Shown here piece by piece: positions 26,882 to 36,900 of a stretch of 64,000 nt of DNA (positions are counted from its first letter, which is position 1; every line of letters begins with the position of its first letter). The DNA is from Roseiflexaceae bacterium. GTDB taxonomy: Bacteria; Chloroflexota; Chloroflexia; Chloroflexales; Roseiflexaceae. A program made the translations under genes and the position numbers. Where the stretch lies: the NCBI GenBank assembly GCA_947474225.1, contig CANJHS010000007.1:1-64000 (forward strand). The letters are read 5' to 3'. The notes under the pieces are model-generated. The model did no database searches. It was not told the origin of the DNA and saw nothing but the letters and a program-made list of their open reading frames with translations.

Positions 26882-28783
26882 TCAGCGGGAACGTATGCGA
26901 TCCAGCAAGCTACTCAGTAATTGGGACGGTGCAAGCGATTGGGAAGGATCGATGGCAGTGATTTCATCGGTGATATCTACGGTCTCAGTCCGATGTTTGT
27001 TCTGGACATCATGGAGCACAATAGTTATGTCTGCGATTGCATTGCTGATGACTTGCACATCCGTACTCTCCCAGGCGTTATTGACCATCGCAATGGCCTC
27101 AGCCAGGATGGATTTACGTGCATCTGAAACCGTCTCATCATCATCGATGATGTTTTGCGCAGTGTAGACAAGTGTTTCGACCCGATTTTGCAACGCAACG
27201 AGATCGCGTTTGCGACGATCATCTTCGGCAAACAGGGCTGCTTCGACCACACGCGCATCGATTTCGGCCTGCGTCAACCCAGACGATGCAGTAACGGTAA
27301 TGTGCTGCTCGCGGTCGGTATTGAGATCACGGGCACGGACATTCAAAATCCCATCCGCATCGATGTCAAACGTTACTTCGATTTTGGGGGTACCGCGTTT
27401 GGCTGCAGGGATCCCGTCGAGGATAAAGTTACCCAGCAATTTGTTGCTGGTTGCTTCGGCACGTTCGCCCTGGAGCACATGGATTTCGACGGCTGGTTGA
27501 TTGTCTTGTGCCGTGGAAAACACTTGGCTCTTGAGGGTGGGTACGGTCGTATTCCGGGGAATCAACGACGTCATGACCCCACCCGATGTCTCGATGCCGA
27601 GGGTCAACGGGGTCACATCCAGCAACAACACGTCTTGGACTTCACCCGACAGCACCCCAGCCTGTATGGCTGCCCCAATGGCAACGACTTCATCTGGATT
27701 GATGCCTTTGTGCGGTTCTTTTTTGAAGTACTTCTTGACGGCGGATTGGATGGCTGGCATGCGGGTCTGACCGCCGACAAGGACGATTTCTTCGATGTCC
27801 GCAGGTGTCAGATTCGCATCCGCAAGGGCTTTGCGGACTGGCTCCAACGAGCGCTCTACCAAATCTTTGGTGAGTGATTCGAGTTTGGCACGCGTCATTT
27901 CGACCGTGAGGTGGCGTGGGCCAGCGGCATCGGCTGCAATGAAGGGCAAATTAATTTCGCTCTTTAAGGTAGAGGAGAGCTCCATCTTGGCTTTTTCGGC
28001 AGCCTCACGCATTCGCTGCAACGCGGTGCGATCGCCGCGGACATCGATTCCCGATTCTTTCTGGAAGAGCTCGATGAGGTGATGCACAATACGCTCGTCG
28101 AAATCGTCGCCGCCCAAATGGGTATCACCGTTGGTTGCGAGGACCTCGAACATACTGTCATTGAGTTCGAGGACCGACACGTCAAACGTCCCGCCGCCCA
28201 TGTCATACACCACTATCGTCTGGTGCGTGATGTTGTTGTCGAGGCCATACGCCAGTGCCGACGCAGTCGGTTCATTGATGATGCGAAGTACCTCGAGTCC
28301 TGCGATCCGACCAGCGTCTTTGGTCGCCTGCCGTTGCGCATCGTTGAAGTAGGCAGGGACGGTGATGACCGCTTGGGTGACTTTTTCACCGAGGAATGCT
28401 TCAGCGTCGAGTTTGAGCTTCTGCAATACCATTGCCGAAATCTCGGGCACGGCATAATCACGGCCGTTCAACGTGATGTTTACATCGCCATTATCTGCGC
28501 TGACGAGGTGATACGGCACCATGTTGGTATCGGATTGGACGTCTGCATCAGAATATTTACGGCCAAGGAAGCGTTTGGCTGAAAAAACTGTCTGTTCGGG
28601 ATTGACGACTGCTTGGCGTTTGGCAATCTGCCCTACCAGTCGCTCACCCGATTTGCTGAATGCAACAACCGACGGCGTGAGGCGCAACCCCTCTACATTG
28701 GGAATAATGGTCGGCTCGCCGCCTTCCATCACTGCCATGACCGAATTGGTTGTGCCGAGATCGATACCAATCACTTTCGACAT
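26882..28783 (-). CDS. dnaK: chaperone DnaK (Hsp70)
   Basis: 633 aa. Seen: the phosphate-binding [14 protein letters not shown] start, [14 protein letters not shown] and the hydrophobic linker [13 protein letters not shown]. The substrate-binding domain and lid follow. The extreme C-terminus is DRIRSR rather than the EEVD-like or acidic tail seen in many homologues. Protein folding in the cytoplasm with GrpE and DnaJ. Confidence 0.97.
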   Translation of the reverse strand: MSKVIGIDLGTTNSVMAVMEGGEPTIIPNVEGLRLTPSVVAFSKSGERLVGQIAKRQAVVNPEQTVFSAKRFLGRKYSDADVQSDTNMVPYHLVSADNGDVNITLNGRDYAVPEISAMVLQKLKLDAEAFLGEKVTQAVITVPAYFNDAQRQATKDAGRIAGLEVLRIINEPTASALAYGLDNNITHQTIVVYDMGGGTFDVSVLELNDSMFEVLATNGDTHLGGDDFDERIVHHLIELFQKESGIDVRGDRTALQRMREAAEKAKMELSSTLKSEINLPFIAADAAGPRHLTVEMTRAKLESLTKDLVERSLEPVRKALADANLTPADIEEIVLVGGQTRMPAIQSAVKKYFKKEPHKGINPDEVVAIGAAIQAGVLSGEVQDVLLLDVTPLTLGIETSGGVMTSLIPRNTTVPTLKSQVFSTAQDNQPAVEIHVLQGERAEATSNKLLGNFILDGIPAAKRGTPKIEVTFDIDADGILNVRARDLNTDREQHITVTASSGLTQAEIDARVVEAALFAEDDRRKRDLVALQNRVETLVYTAQNIIDDDETVSDARKSILAEAIAMVNNAWESTDVQVISNAIADITIVLHDVQNKHRTETVDITDEITAIDPSQSLAPSQLLSSLLDRIRSR

Positions 28784-28850
28784 GCATTCCTCGTCATACG
28801 TCTTCTATACGCCACGTCATGCACCGCTGTGCACGCCGCTGTTGTGTTCC

Positions 28851-29378
28851 TTAGGAGTTCTTTTGACCGACCTTGACCATCGCAGGACGCAATATCTTGT
28901 CGCGGAGGAGATACCCACGTTGCAATTCGGCGACAACGAGACCATCTTTATCTGCGTCACATGGCTCGTAGGCAATAGCCTCATGCACGTTGGGGTCGAA
29001 CGTTTGGCCTACCGCAGCGACTGCGCTTACCCCTTCGCTATCGAGGAGGGTTTGGAACTTCTGGGGAATCAAGCGAAAGCCCTTGTACCAGAGCGTGCCC
29101 TCGACATCCGGTGTCACACTGGCTACGGCACGTTCGATATCATCGACGACAGGGAGGATTTTGAGCAACACGGCTGCCCCTGCCCGTGAGATGAGTTCGA
29201 TGCGTTCTGCATCGTAGCGGCGCTTCAGGTTTTTGTAGTCGGCTGTCGCCCGCAGGTAGGCGTCCTTGTGCTCGGCGACTTCCTTTTCGAGGGCGTCGAT
29301 GCGCGCCTGCATATCGGAAGAAGCAGGTGCTTCGAGGGGGGTCTCGTCGTGTGATTCTGGGTGTTGGTTGGTCGTCAT
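28851..29378 (-). CDS. grpE: nucleotide exchange factor GrpE
   Basis: 175 aa from ATG 29378, the most downstream start before the conserved region; longer starts would overlap hrcA. An acidic N-terminus, a long helix (residues 30-70, coiled-coil, IDALEKEVAEHKDAYLR), then the beta domain ending in DKILRPAMVKVG. Releases ADP from DnaK. It starts one base after the hrcA stop. Confidence 0.94.
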   Translation of the reverse strand: MTTNQHPESHDETPLEAPASSDMQARIDALEKEVAEHKDAYLRATADYKNLKRRYDAERIELISRAGAAVLLKILPVVDDIERAVASVTPDVEGTLWYKGFRLIPQKFQTLLDSEGVSAVAAVGQTFDPNVHEAIAYEPCDADKDGLVVAELQRGYLLRDKILRPAMVKVGQKNS

Positions 29379-29379
29379 C

Positions 29380-30498
29380 TCATTCTCCGTTTGGTAAACC
29401 ATGTAGGGAAACTTCGCGCTCAGCACGCGATTCACCATGTAACTCATACACCAAATCACTCATCACGCCTGCTATGTAGCGGACGGTGGCGATGGCACGT
29501 GCATACGGCATGCGCGTTGGTCCAACGACCCCGAGCACACCCACCATCTCATTATCCATCCCATAGCGAGCAAGTACCATACTGACCTCGCGTAGATCGG
29601 GACGTTGAGACTCTGCACCGATAAAGACCTGCACCCCATCACTCTGGGTGACCTGTGGGATCAGGGGGGCAAGTGCACTGCTCGACTGCACGAGTTCGAG
29701 CATGTGTTTGACCCGATCGGTGTCAGCAAATTCAGGTTGATTAAACATCTCGAGCAACCCATCTGAACGGATATCTATCGACAGCGCATCATCGTAGACG
29801 CGCAAAGTCGCACATACAAGATCAACAACTTGCCGCAGCAGAACGGGGTTTGCCTCGTTTACGGCATCCATCCGTTCACGAATCTGCGCAACCGATGCAT
29901 CGTGACACAACGCGTTCATCAGATTCGAGAGTCGTTGCAGTTCGTCGATGGGTTGGGCATGCTCAGTCACAAACGTCTGTTGGCGCACCATTCCGTCGTG
30001 CAAAACCATCACCGCCAAAATGACCATGTCATGAATAGGCACAAGATGGACATTGCGCAACCGCACGACCGGTCCGCGCGGCGGCAACACGACCGACACA
30101 TTCTGCGCGGTCCGTGCCATGACCGCCCCAGCCATGTGTATCCACTGATCGATGGTGGTATGGGCAGTCAAAAACTGTTGGCGAATCGCATGTTCTTCGT
30201 GCGTCGCCAACGTCGGCCGGTCCATTAAGTTTTCCACAAAAAACCGATACCCTGCATCGGTAGGCACTCGTCCCGCAGACGTGTGAAAGTGTGTCAGGTA
30301 GCCAAGGTCTTCGAGCGCCGACAATTCATTACGAATTGTCGCCGACGAGACGGTCATCCCGTATCGACGAACCAAATGCTCCGATGCAACCGGCGCCGAA
30401 GATTCTACATATTCTTGTATGACCAGTTTGAGAATCTGCCGGCGACGCTCGGTCATCTCTGCAAACATCTCGCCCCCCGGTTCAACAGACAAAAGCAT
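29380..30498 (-). CDS. hrcA: heat-inducible transcription repressor HrcA
   Basis: 372 aa from ATG 30498. The true start may be one of the in-frame ATG codons at 30468 or 30456, because the conserved region begins MTERRRQILKLV and only those have nearby purine-rich sequences. N-terminal winged helix (ATIRNELSALEDLGYL), then the dimerisation domain. In most bacteria HrcA binds CIRCE upstream of chaperone genes and is kept folded by GroEL. I see no CIRCE upstream of this operon. Confidence 0.93.
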   Translation of the reverse strand: MLLSVEPGGEMFAEMTERRRQILKLVIQEYVESSAPVASEHLVRRYGMTVSSATIRNELSALEDLGYLTHFHTSAGRVPTDAGYRFFVENLMDRPTLATHEEHAIRQQFLTAHTTIDQWIHMAGAVMARTAQNVSVVLPPRGPVVRLRNVHLVPIHDMVILAVMVLHDGMVRQQTFVTEHAQPIDELQRLSNLMNALCHDASVAQIRERMDAVNEANPVLLRQVVDLVCATLRVYDDALSIDIRSDGLLEMFNQPEFADTDRVKHMLELVQSSSALAPLIPQVTQSDGVQVFIGAESQRPDLREVSMVLARYGMDNEMVGVLGVVGPTRMPYARAIATVRYIAGVMSDLVYELHGESRAEREVSLHGLPNGE

Positions 30499-30537
30499 CC
30501 ATACAAACCATCGTGCGTACCCGCACTTGTTATAGGT

Positions 30538-30546
30538 ATTGTAACA
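30538..30546 (-). promoter_or_regulatory. extended -10 element upstream of hrcA
   Basis: On the minus strand TGTTACAAT, an extended -10, lies about 40 bases before the first hrcA start. There is no good -35 at the right distance. Confidence 0.45.
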
Positions 30547-30663
30547 TATTCACTCAACTCTCGGCGTTTATCTGCGATGCAGTGCCGTATGGAGAGCTCA
30601 TGCGCGGATTGCGTGAGCCCAGATTTATCGCACTGCGAACCAAAGAGATGAAAAATGTATAGG

Positions 30664-30691
30664 TTTTGTGTAGTATACCAATCGGTATAAT
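30664..30691 (+). promoter_or_regulatory. promoter with overlapping palindromic operator
   Basis: A perfect TATAAT (30686-30691) with TTTTGT 16 bases upstream (30664-30669). The 16-base inverted repeat TATACC-AATC-GGTATA (30674-30689) overlaps the -10. Spacer placement of this palindrome is typical of repressor operators; TetR-family sites often have this form. Confidence 0.6.
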
Positions 30692-30732
30692 AGTGTCAGA
30701 CACCGGATTTGCTTTCATTGGAGTATGGTTCT

Positions 30733-31857
30733 ATGGACGACATCATCGTCATCGGAGCTGGCCCTATCGGAGCGGCTGCCGCACAGCACGCAAGTCGTCT
30801 CGGGATGAAGATACGCATCATCGGCCCCAACGAAGCCCCACGTGCAACCCATCAGGTCTGGAGCAGTCACTACGACCAGGGTCGGCTGGCACATCGGTCG
30901 GCACGCAATGTCGAGTTAGCACGCTGGGCGCTCGAATCGATGGAACGGTATCGAGACATCGAACAACGGAGCGGAATTGACTTCTACCGCGCCTGCGGCA
31001 CATTGAGTCTGAGTACATCGCTCGAAACATTCAGCTACACGCGTATGCGCGCCGATCTCGAGGCAGCCTTAGAATTTAGCTATACCGATTATCCCATTGG
31101 GACCGTCAGTGGGCGGTTCCCCATGCTTGCAACAGACATACCCTATGCCGGGGTTTTCGATGGCCCGCCATCTGGCATCATCAATCCACGCCGCATGGTA
31201 GCCGCGCACTTGATCCTCGCGGTCCAAAATGGGGCGCAACTCGAGCGCGACATCGTCACCACCGTCACTCCCGACGCTTCTCGCGTCACGGTGCAGACAA
31301 TAGATGGAAAGACCTTCCAGGCCGCACGAGCAATCATCGCCGCCGGTGCATATAGTGGGTTGAGCGGACTGTTGCCGTCGCCCGTCCCCCACACCGTCAA
31401 AAGCGAAACCGTCACGCTGGCCGAACTCTCACAAGCCCAAGCAGAAACATTGATTGATATGCCCAGTATGATGGTCGATTGCGCGGATGAGATTCTATCA
31501 GACGCCTATTTGACCCCGCCGATCATATATCCCGATGGCAAATGGTATCTCAAATTGGGGAGCAACAGCATCCATGATTGTTTCTTTGACACTCCAGCGG
31601 CACTACAGCAATGGATACGCGGCGGTGATGTTGCTGCCACGCATAGTGCGCAGATAGCGTTGATTCGGTCATTATTTGTCGGGATAGACTGGTTGAGCTT
31701 TCAGGCACTGCCGTGCGTGATTACCCGCACACCGAGCGGCGTCCCGCAGATCACCAAGGTACACGATCGCGTTGCCACAATGGTCGGCTGCAATGGCTCG
31801 TTAGCCAAGAGTAGCGATGCCATCGGGCGCGTTTTGGTCGAGACCGTGTTGGCCTAA
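30733..31857 (+). CDS. FAD-dependent oxidoreductase (DAO/sarcosine oxidase-like family)
   Basis: 374 aa from ATG 30733, with GGAGT about 10 bases upstream; a start at 30709 lacks this. Seen: the FAD Rossmann loop IVIGAGPIGAAAAQHASRLG, an ARAIIAAGAYSG segment in the middle, and a C-terminal TMVGCNGSLAKSS where the family has its last flavin contact. Monomeric sarcosine or N-methylamino acid oxidases are the closest known group by layout; the substrate here is unknown. It is a single gene with its own promoter and operator, ending before a bidirectional terminator. Confidence 0.85.
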   Translation: MDDIIVIGAGPIGAAAAQHASRLGMKIRIIGPNEAPRATHQVWSSHYDQGRLAHRSARNVELARWALESMERYRDIEQRSGIDFYRACGTLSLSTSLETFSYTRMRADLEAALEFSYTDYPIGTVSGRFPMLATDIPYAGVFDGPPSGIINPRRMVAAHLILAVQNGAQLERDIVTTVTPDASRVTVQTIDGKTFQAARAIIAAGAYSGLSGLLPSPVPHTVKSETVTLAELSQAQAETLIDMPSMMVDCADEILSDAYLTPPIIYPDGKWYLKLGSNSIHDCFFDTPAALQQWIRGGDVAATHSAQIALIRSLFVGIDWLSFQALPCVITRTPSGVPQITKVHDRVATMVGCNGSLAKSSDAIGRVLVETVLA

Positions 31858-31940
31858 TTGGCTCTATCCTGCGAGCAATACCGCCCTCCCGATCCACCAC
31901 TACTGGCACCGTTGAGATGCAGTTTTGATTGGGTATGAGA

Positions 31941-31973
31941 AAACCCCCGCTGTCGTTGACAGCGGGGGTTTCG
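31941..31973. terminator. bidirectional terminator
   Basis: AAACCCCCGCTGT, loop CGTTG, ACAGCGGGGGTTT, with flanking A and T runs. Lies between convergent genes ending at 31857 and 31983. Confidence 0.8.
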
Positions 31974-31982
31974 CCCATGGGA

Positions 31983-32558
31983 TTACTTTTTTGTGTGGTC
32001 GAATGCTGCCCCGGTCTGCCACGGAGTGCCGACCAGCGGCAAAGCGAAGCGGTCGAGCCCGAGCCAGCCTGCATTGCGCCACGCCAAAATGATGAAGATG
32101 CTCGGGATGAGCAACATCGGATTGATACTGACAGTACCCGCGAGCAAGAAATTGGTGTTCATCACACAGCCAAAGAATGCGGCGATACCGGTCAGCAGCC
32201 CCAGGATGAGACCCAACCCGACGGCGCACTCACCAAAGGCAACCATATACCCAAAAACTGTTGCATTGGGAAGGACGACGCTCGATAGGAAGTCGGCATA
32301 CCATTGTTGGACTGCAGGGTGGTCTCCGGCGGCTTTGTCGATGGCACCTTGTGCAAACCCGGTAATGGCGACGCCGGCTTTTGCGCCGACCCAGACACCA
32401 GCAGGATTTGAGATTTTGCCCCAGCCTGACTCAAGCCACTGATAGCCCACCCATACGCGCACAATCAACCAGAGAATACTGGCACGTGGATCTGCAAACA
32501 AGAGATGGGCGAGCTTCGACTCGCGGAGTTGGATGGGACTCGTGATGCGCTCACTCAT
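31983..32558 (-). CDS. DoxX-family integral membrane protein
   Basis: 191 aa. Four hydrophobic helices are visible, including GYMVAFGECAVGLGLILG and a helix ending in LLIPSIFIILAWRN. The N-terminus has WLIVRVWVGYQWLESGWGK, the signature of DoxX/DoxD-type proteins (related to the thiosulfate:quinone oxidoreductase subunit). The function of bacterial DoxX proteins of this sort is mostly unknown; links to redox stress are known for some. A 27-base inverted repeat lies 16 bases before the start, with GACAGGAGCAC as ribosome binding site. Confidence 0.8.
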   Translation of the reverse strand: MSERITSPIQLRESKLAHLLFADPRASILWLIVRVWVGYQWLESGWGKISNPAGVWVGAKAGVAITGFAQGAIDKAAGDHPAVQQWYADFLSSVVLPNATVFGYMVAFGECAVGLGLILGLLTGIAAFFGCVMNTNFLLAGTVSINPMLLIPSIFIILAWRNAGWLGLDRFALPLVGTPWQTGAAFDHTKK

Positions 32559-32573
32559 GATGTGCTCCTGTCG

Positions 32574-32600
32574 GTTTAGAATATTATGTTTATTCTAAAC
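32574..32600. repeat. 27-base inverted repeat upstream of the DoxX gene
   Basis: GTTTAGAATA, seven bases TTATGTT, TATTCTAAAC: a perfect 10-base inverted repeat. Location, just upstream of the DoxX ribosome binding site, suggests a repressor operator (MarR, HxlR or TetR type). Confidence 0.55.
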
Positions 32601-32833
32601 AATATGCGTACGACACAAAAGTTAATCGCAGCGGAAGATGCAGACAATCGAACCCGTACCGAGGTCTTCTGCACACGCGACGCTTCTCTGCATCGTACGA
32701 CCCTCTCGTCAAGCGAAGTATGTGTTTCTCTTTTTGAAAGCCCATATTCGCAATTAAATGTCCACCACAGATGCTGGGGGTACGGCTCCAGCATCGTACG
32801 TAGTCCGTACAGTGAATCACTCAACTGCCCGTT
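32601..32833 (-). other. leader or unassigned transcript between a strong promoter and the DoxX gene
   Basis: A transcript from the promoter at 32834-32861 would cover this stretch before reaching the DoxX gene. It contains a possible 82-codon frame (TTG start at 32824) without ribosome binding site and with unusual composition. It also contains hairpins, for example GATGCTGG/CCAGCATC around 32770-32797. It could be a long 5' leader, a small RNA or a small gene. I cannot match it to tmRNA, 6S, SRP RNA or RNase P RNA. Confidence 0.35.
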
Positions 32834-32861
32834 AGTATAGACATTGTGATTTTTTTGTCAA
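32834..32861 (-). promoter_or_regulatory. near-consensus promoter reading left
   Basis: On the minus strand TTGACA (32856-32861), 16 bases, TATACT (32834-32839). It sits just beyond the terminator of the tubulin-like operon and points at the DoxX gene. Confidence 0.7.
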
Positions 32862-32864
32862 GAG

Positions 32865-32891
32865 AAAAACAGGGTGTTTTGCCCTGTTTTG
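32865..32891 (-). terminator. terminator of the tubulin-like/VWA operon
   Basis: AAAACAGGG and CCCTGTTTT around a seven-base loop, with T run on the minus strand. It ends the transcript from the gene at 32942-33946. Confidence 0.7.
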
Positions 32892-32941
32892 GTTAGATTC
32901 ATTTAATTCATTTATAACAGAGAGAGGTGTGGAAATGGGGG

Positions 32942-33946
32942 TTAGATGACGACAAACCCATCCTCATCTGTATCACGTACCGTAGTCGGTTCAGGAGGGG
33001 TATCGGAATCTGGGGGAGAGCTTGGTTCGCTGACCAGCGGTTTGAGCACACCGTCTTCGGTGATTATCGGTACGTCAGCATCCGGCGTTTTTGATTCATC
33101 AGATTCGGTGAGATCAGGTGTAGCGTCGGAAGAATCATCACGAAAAAACCTGACAGCTTCCGGAGAAGCCAAATACGAATCATCTGCATGAGGCGGCGCC
33201 GGCTCGACAAGAGTCTCCCTCATGGTTTCTTCAATTGGAACTGCGGACACCTCTGGCACAGCATCGGCTTCTTCACTGGCGATCGGTGTAAAAGCAGGAA
33301 TGAAGGGTACAGCATCCGCATCCGCATCAATTGGCTCTGGAGCAGAAGATTCTCTGGTGGAATCGATAACGGCATGTGTTTCTGGGTGCACAGCTGCGTA
33401 TGTCAACGCAGTCATAGAATCGGTGTCTTTCAGCACTGGAGCTGCATCAGCCACAAGGCTTTGGAGTCGATCAAAGCGATATTCTCCATACGGTCCAAGA
33501 CTTTGAAGAGCCGATATACCCGTAAAAACCAATAGCCAAATCAGAAACGGAGAGAATAAGTGGTCGGCATCTGTTACAAAGCGATAGCGTTCAAACTCGG
33601 AAAAATTCGGGGCTGTAGACTTCGTCATCCAGGCTGCATAGAAAACAATGGGGATCAGCAACAAAACTGCAAAATCAAGCCACTTCGCTACTCCAGCCCT
33701 GCTCCGCAGAGTGAACGCACCCATTGTTAAGCCAAAGCTTACTTCTACAAAGTAGACAATTCCCCACAGAAGTACAAAGAGCAAGATTAAATAGACGTGA
33801 ATAACATGCCATTGGTCTGCAGTATTCCAGTTTAATTTTGTAAAAAATATGGCACGAGTATCATTGCTTTCGAGGAAATTCAGCAAGATGACATATATCG
33901 CTGTAATTTTGTAGAGACTGATGCTCCAAAACGGATGATTACGCAT
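32942..33946 (-). CDS. four-helix membrane protein with a long acidic tail, unknown function
   Basis: 334 aa from ATG 33946. The start overlaps the previous stop by eight bases; a longer frame from 34021 would overlap more. Residues 1-170 contain about four hydrophobic helices, including HVYLILLFVLLWGIVYFVEV and AVLLLIPIVFYAAWM. Residues 175-334 are Asp/Glu/Ala/Pro/Ser-rich without predicted structure, ending DEDGFVVI. I do not recognise a family. As the last gene of the operon it probably anchors or scaffolds the tubulin-like proteins at the membrane, with the tail in the cytoplasm. That role is an inference. Confidence 0.75.
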   Translation of the reverse strand: MRNHPFWSISLYKITAIYVILLNFLESNDTRAIFFTKLNWNTADQWHVIHVYLILLFVLLWGIVYFVEVSFGLTMGAFTLRSRAGVAKWLDFAVLLLIPIVFYAAWMTKSTAPNFSEFERYRFVTDADHLFSPFLIWLLVFTGISALQSLGPYGEYRFDRLQSLVADAAPVLKDTDSMTALTYAAVHPETHAVIDSTRESSAPEPIDADADAVPFIPAFTPIASEEADAVPEVSAVPIEETMRETLVEPAPPHADDSYLASPEAVRFFRDDSSDATPDLTESDESKTPDADVPIITEDGVLKPLVSEPSSPPDSDTPPEPTTVRDTDEDGFVVI

Positions 33947-36900
33947 CACGGGTCTTCTTCCTATTGACCTGAACATACGGATATAGTTCGACGTGGTCGG
34001 TCGAGCGCCACCGGTACCCACGCGCCAAGCATTTTTTGATGATGTTGTTTGGGAGGATCGGATCCTCTACATCAGTCTTGATTGCACCACTCTCAAGATC
34101 GAACACCGTTCCCGTTTCTGGAGTGAACGCTTCCAATCCAACGAGTACAAGTAGTCGATCGATACTGTGATCAAAATTCTTGAGGGCGATTCTGGTTACT
34201 TCGTCTGCTTGTGCAGAACAAAACAAATCATACGGTCGAAGTACAAGAGGAATGACGCGGCGTAGATCCTCGGTGGTATGGAGATGCAAATGATATTCAG
34301 CGAGATCTTTCTCCGCAAAGGCTAAGTACTTTTGCGTTGCCATGATAAGCAGGATGCTCGTATGGACTGGAACTGAAGTGTCCGAAAATGCGTCGCGGAG
34401 CATAAAAACTGATTTACTGACATGCTCGCGCACAGCATCAAGCAGTGAAGCGACGGGGGGGATTATTGATTCAATACCAATATCTGGCTCTACAAAAGTG
34501 CCTCGCAATGATTTGAGCTGTTCGCGTCGTGCGTGTTCTCCAGCAGCTTCGAGTTGACGCCACCTCGCCACTTCACTTGCCACGACCCCACAGTACATTC
34601 GAATCATCATGACACGATGCGCATCCGGCCAATCCACTGCAGTAACAGAGCCATCTGGTCCATCAATGACCGCATCAAAAAATGGTCGCACTCGCCGCGA
34701 CACCATGAGCGCATCAAGACGCAAGCGGCTGTAAGTGTCCGACACTTCATAGTCATGGGTAGCCTTCAGCCATGGTACGCTTGAGCGCCAGAGTCGATGC
34801 ATTAATGTCAGGACATCCTGACCTACGAGATACTCATCAATTGATTTGGTAGAGATGTCAGATACGACTGGGTCGATTTGAGTCTCAAGACGTGCTACAA
34901 CTGTGTCTATGTCTTCCACGCGCCATGGGTCCTCAGCACCGCCACTCCGTGGACGCCACGACGATACGACATTCACTCCATACCGGCTGACAATCGAATC
35001 GGCTACTTGCTTTTGATATGGAACCATCACATCGACTGGATCGACGACCGCTGATTCCAAATAATCAATTCTTTTGCGAAAGAGCCGGTCACGTTCGAGC
35101 GCATCAGGTGAAGTTGCTCGGAGTGCAGAATCACGATGTGCAGCCAACTCCCCCAGTGGTACTGCCAATTCTTCGGCGCGTTGATTACCCAATCTTGCCT
35201 GAATCACCGACGCCACAATAGCAGTATGGTCAGCCAAAACCGCACTCGCACGGCTCTTGAGATACGCCTCGAGCTGCCGTTTGCGCCATTGCTGTTGCCA
35301 AATAACGCCAATGTATGGTAAGAGCCAAATAACGATTGTCGGAATCAATACAATCAACGTTGTTGCGAACAACAGTCGCGACCAGACCGCAGGCGGATCT
35401 GCATAACTGAAGTCGAATATCTGCATCGGGAATAATGCTGTCTGCGCCTTCCAGGCTGCATCCCAATAGAGTTGGAATAAGATGGCGATGAGGCACGCCG
35501 CCCGAACAAGCATTGCAGGTAAATGCGCACGGAGGTCCACAGCCCGCTCAAGCATAATATCGGGATTTACCCCAAACCACGTGCGTGTCTCAGTAATGCG
35601 TTTGAGCTCGCGATCAGCGATTTTGCTTTCACGGATGGCCTGGGCACCGAGAGTTTCGCTGTGTTCATGCAGGACTCGTGCCGCTTTTCGTAGTGTCGCA
35701 ACACTTTTTTGAAGCCCGTCCCCTCCAAGCGAGAGCAACATCGCGGTACTCCGACCAGCTTCGGCTTCGGATTCGCGTGCAGTCTCGTAGCGATTATCTG
35801 CAAGCTGTGTTGCAAACGTCGACATCATTTCTGCCGACGTCGCCTGCGCTTCACGTTGGCGCGCCAAGATGACGGCAGCAGTCAGTTGCTCGTCGAATGG
35901 ATTAGCAGAACTTGCTGTGACGGTAATTCCGTCTACATTCGGTTTGATGATGATGTCATTCGCCGAGATACCGACGTCAATATTCAGATTCGTATTATGT
36001 TCGAATGGACCTTTCGCGGATTCTACAGAAAGCGTATTGACGCTTTTCCGCGCGTTTTCACTCAAATATGTCGAGAACCGCGACACAATGCTTTGGACGG
36101 TGGCGTCATCAGTTTTGTCAACCGAATCAGCGGGCAACAAACGATCTCGAATCAACGTTCCCAGCGTGTATCGGCGCACCAAAGTGGTTATGTCACGTAA
36201 CGGAACAACTAATGAAGCCGATCCAACACCAATGTAGAGCTGACGCGTCGTCATCGTGTGGTCATCGAGCAACGCTTGGTCAATTGTACGAGGAAGCGCG
36301 CTATAAACCATCCCTTCTAGCAGCGAAGAAACGTGGGTAGCGACTTCGAATACATCGTCGTCTTGACCAATCGATCCATTGTTTTCTTTGTGGCCATCAA
36401 TCCAAAATATGTTGTCATAGAGCCGCGTATCGTATCCGTCTGAACCAATACCAGCTCGCACTTTGCCTTGCCAAATAACTTCCCCTGCAGCCAGTCGGTC
36501 GCCTTCGTCGAAGACGGTCCATGTATTTGCTTCGCCGCCTTCCCGTTGACTCGCATCTTCGCGATAGTCTGCTGAAACGAACACCCCGTATAGGGTGTAC
36601 TGCATTGAAGATCCAATAGCGGCTCGGATAATTGCTGACAGTGGCCACAACAGTGCACGCCCTGTCTCACTCCAGGTTGCCCCGACGACGATGATGACCG
36701 GACGAAGCGTGTCGAAGAGCGGCGCATCGCGATGCAATCTGACCGTATTAAACATCTGACGCAAATCACGAGCGATATCGCGAAGCGATTCCTCGGTCAA
36801 TTGCGATGCACGAATGTCATCAGCCTTGTCTTCAAAGATTGCTACGTTTGTAGGCAGAATCCGTGTGTACACGGACCCCGCATCCTCACCCGCCAGTGGC

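Noticed and set aside
30499-30732. CIRCE element for HrcA
   Set aside because: No GCACTC/GAGTGC inverted repeat visible in the hrcA upstream region.
32576-32824. 82-codon minus-strand frame in the DoxX leader
   Set aside because: TTG start without ribosome binding site; better explained as leader or small RNA.
32601-32833. tmRNA, 6S RNA, SRP RNA or RNase P RNA
   Set aside because: None of the conserved sequence blocks of these RNAs could be seen; only a T-arm-like GGTTCGATTG stretch that does not fold correctly.
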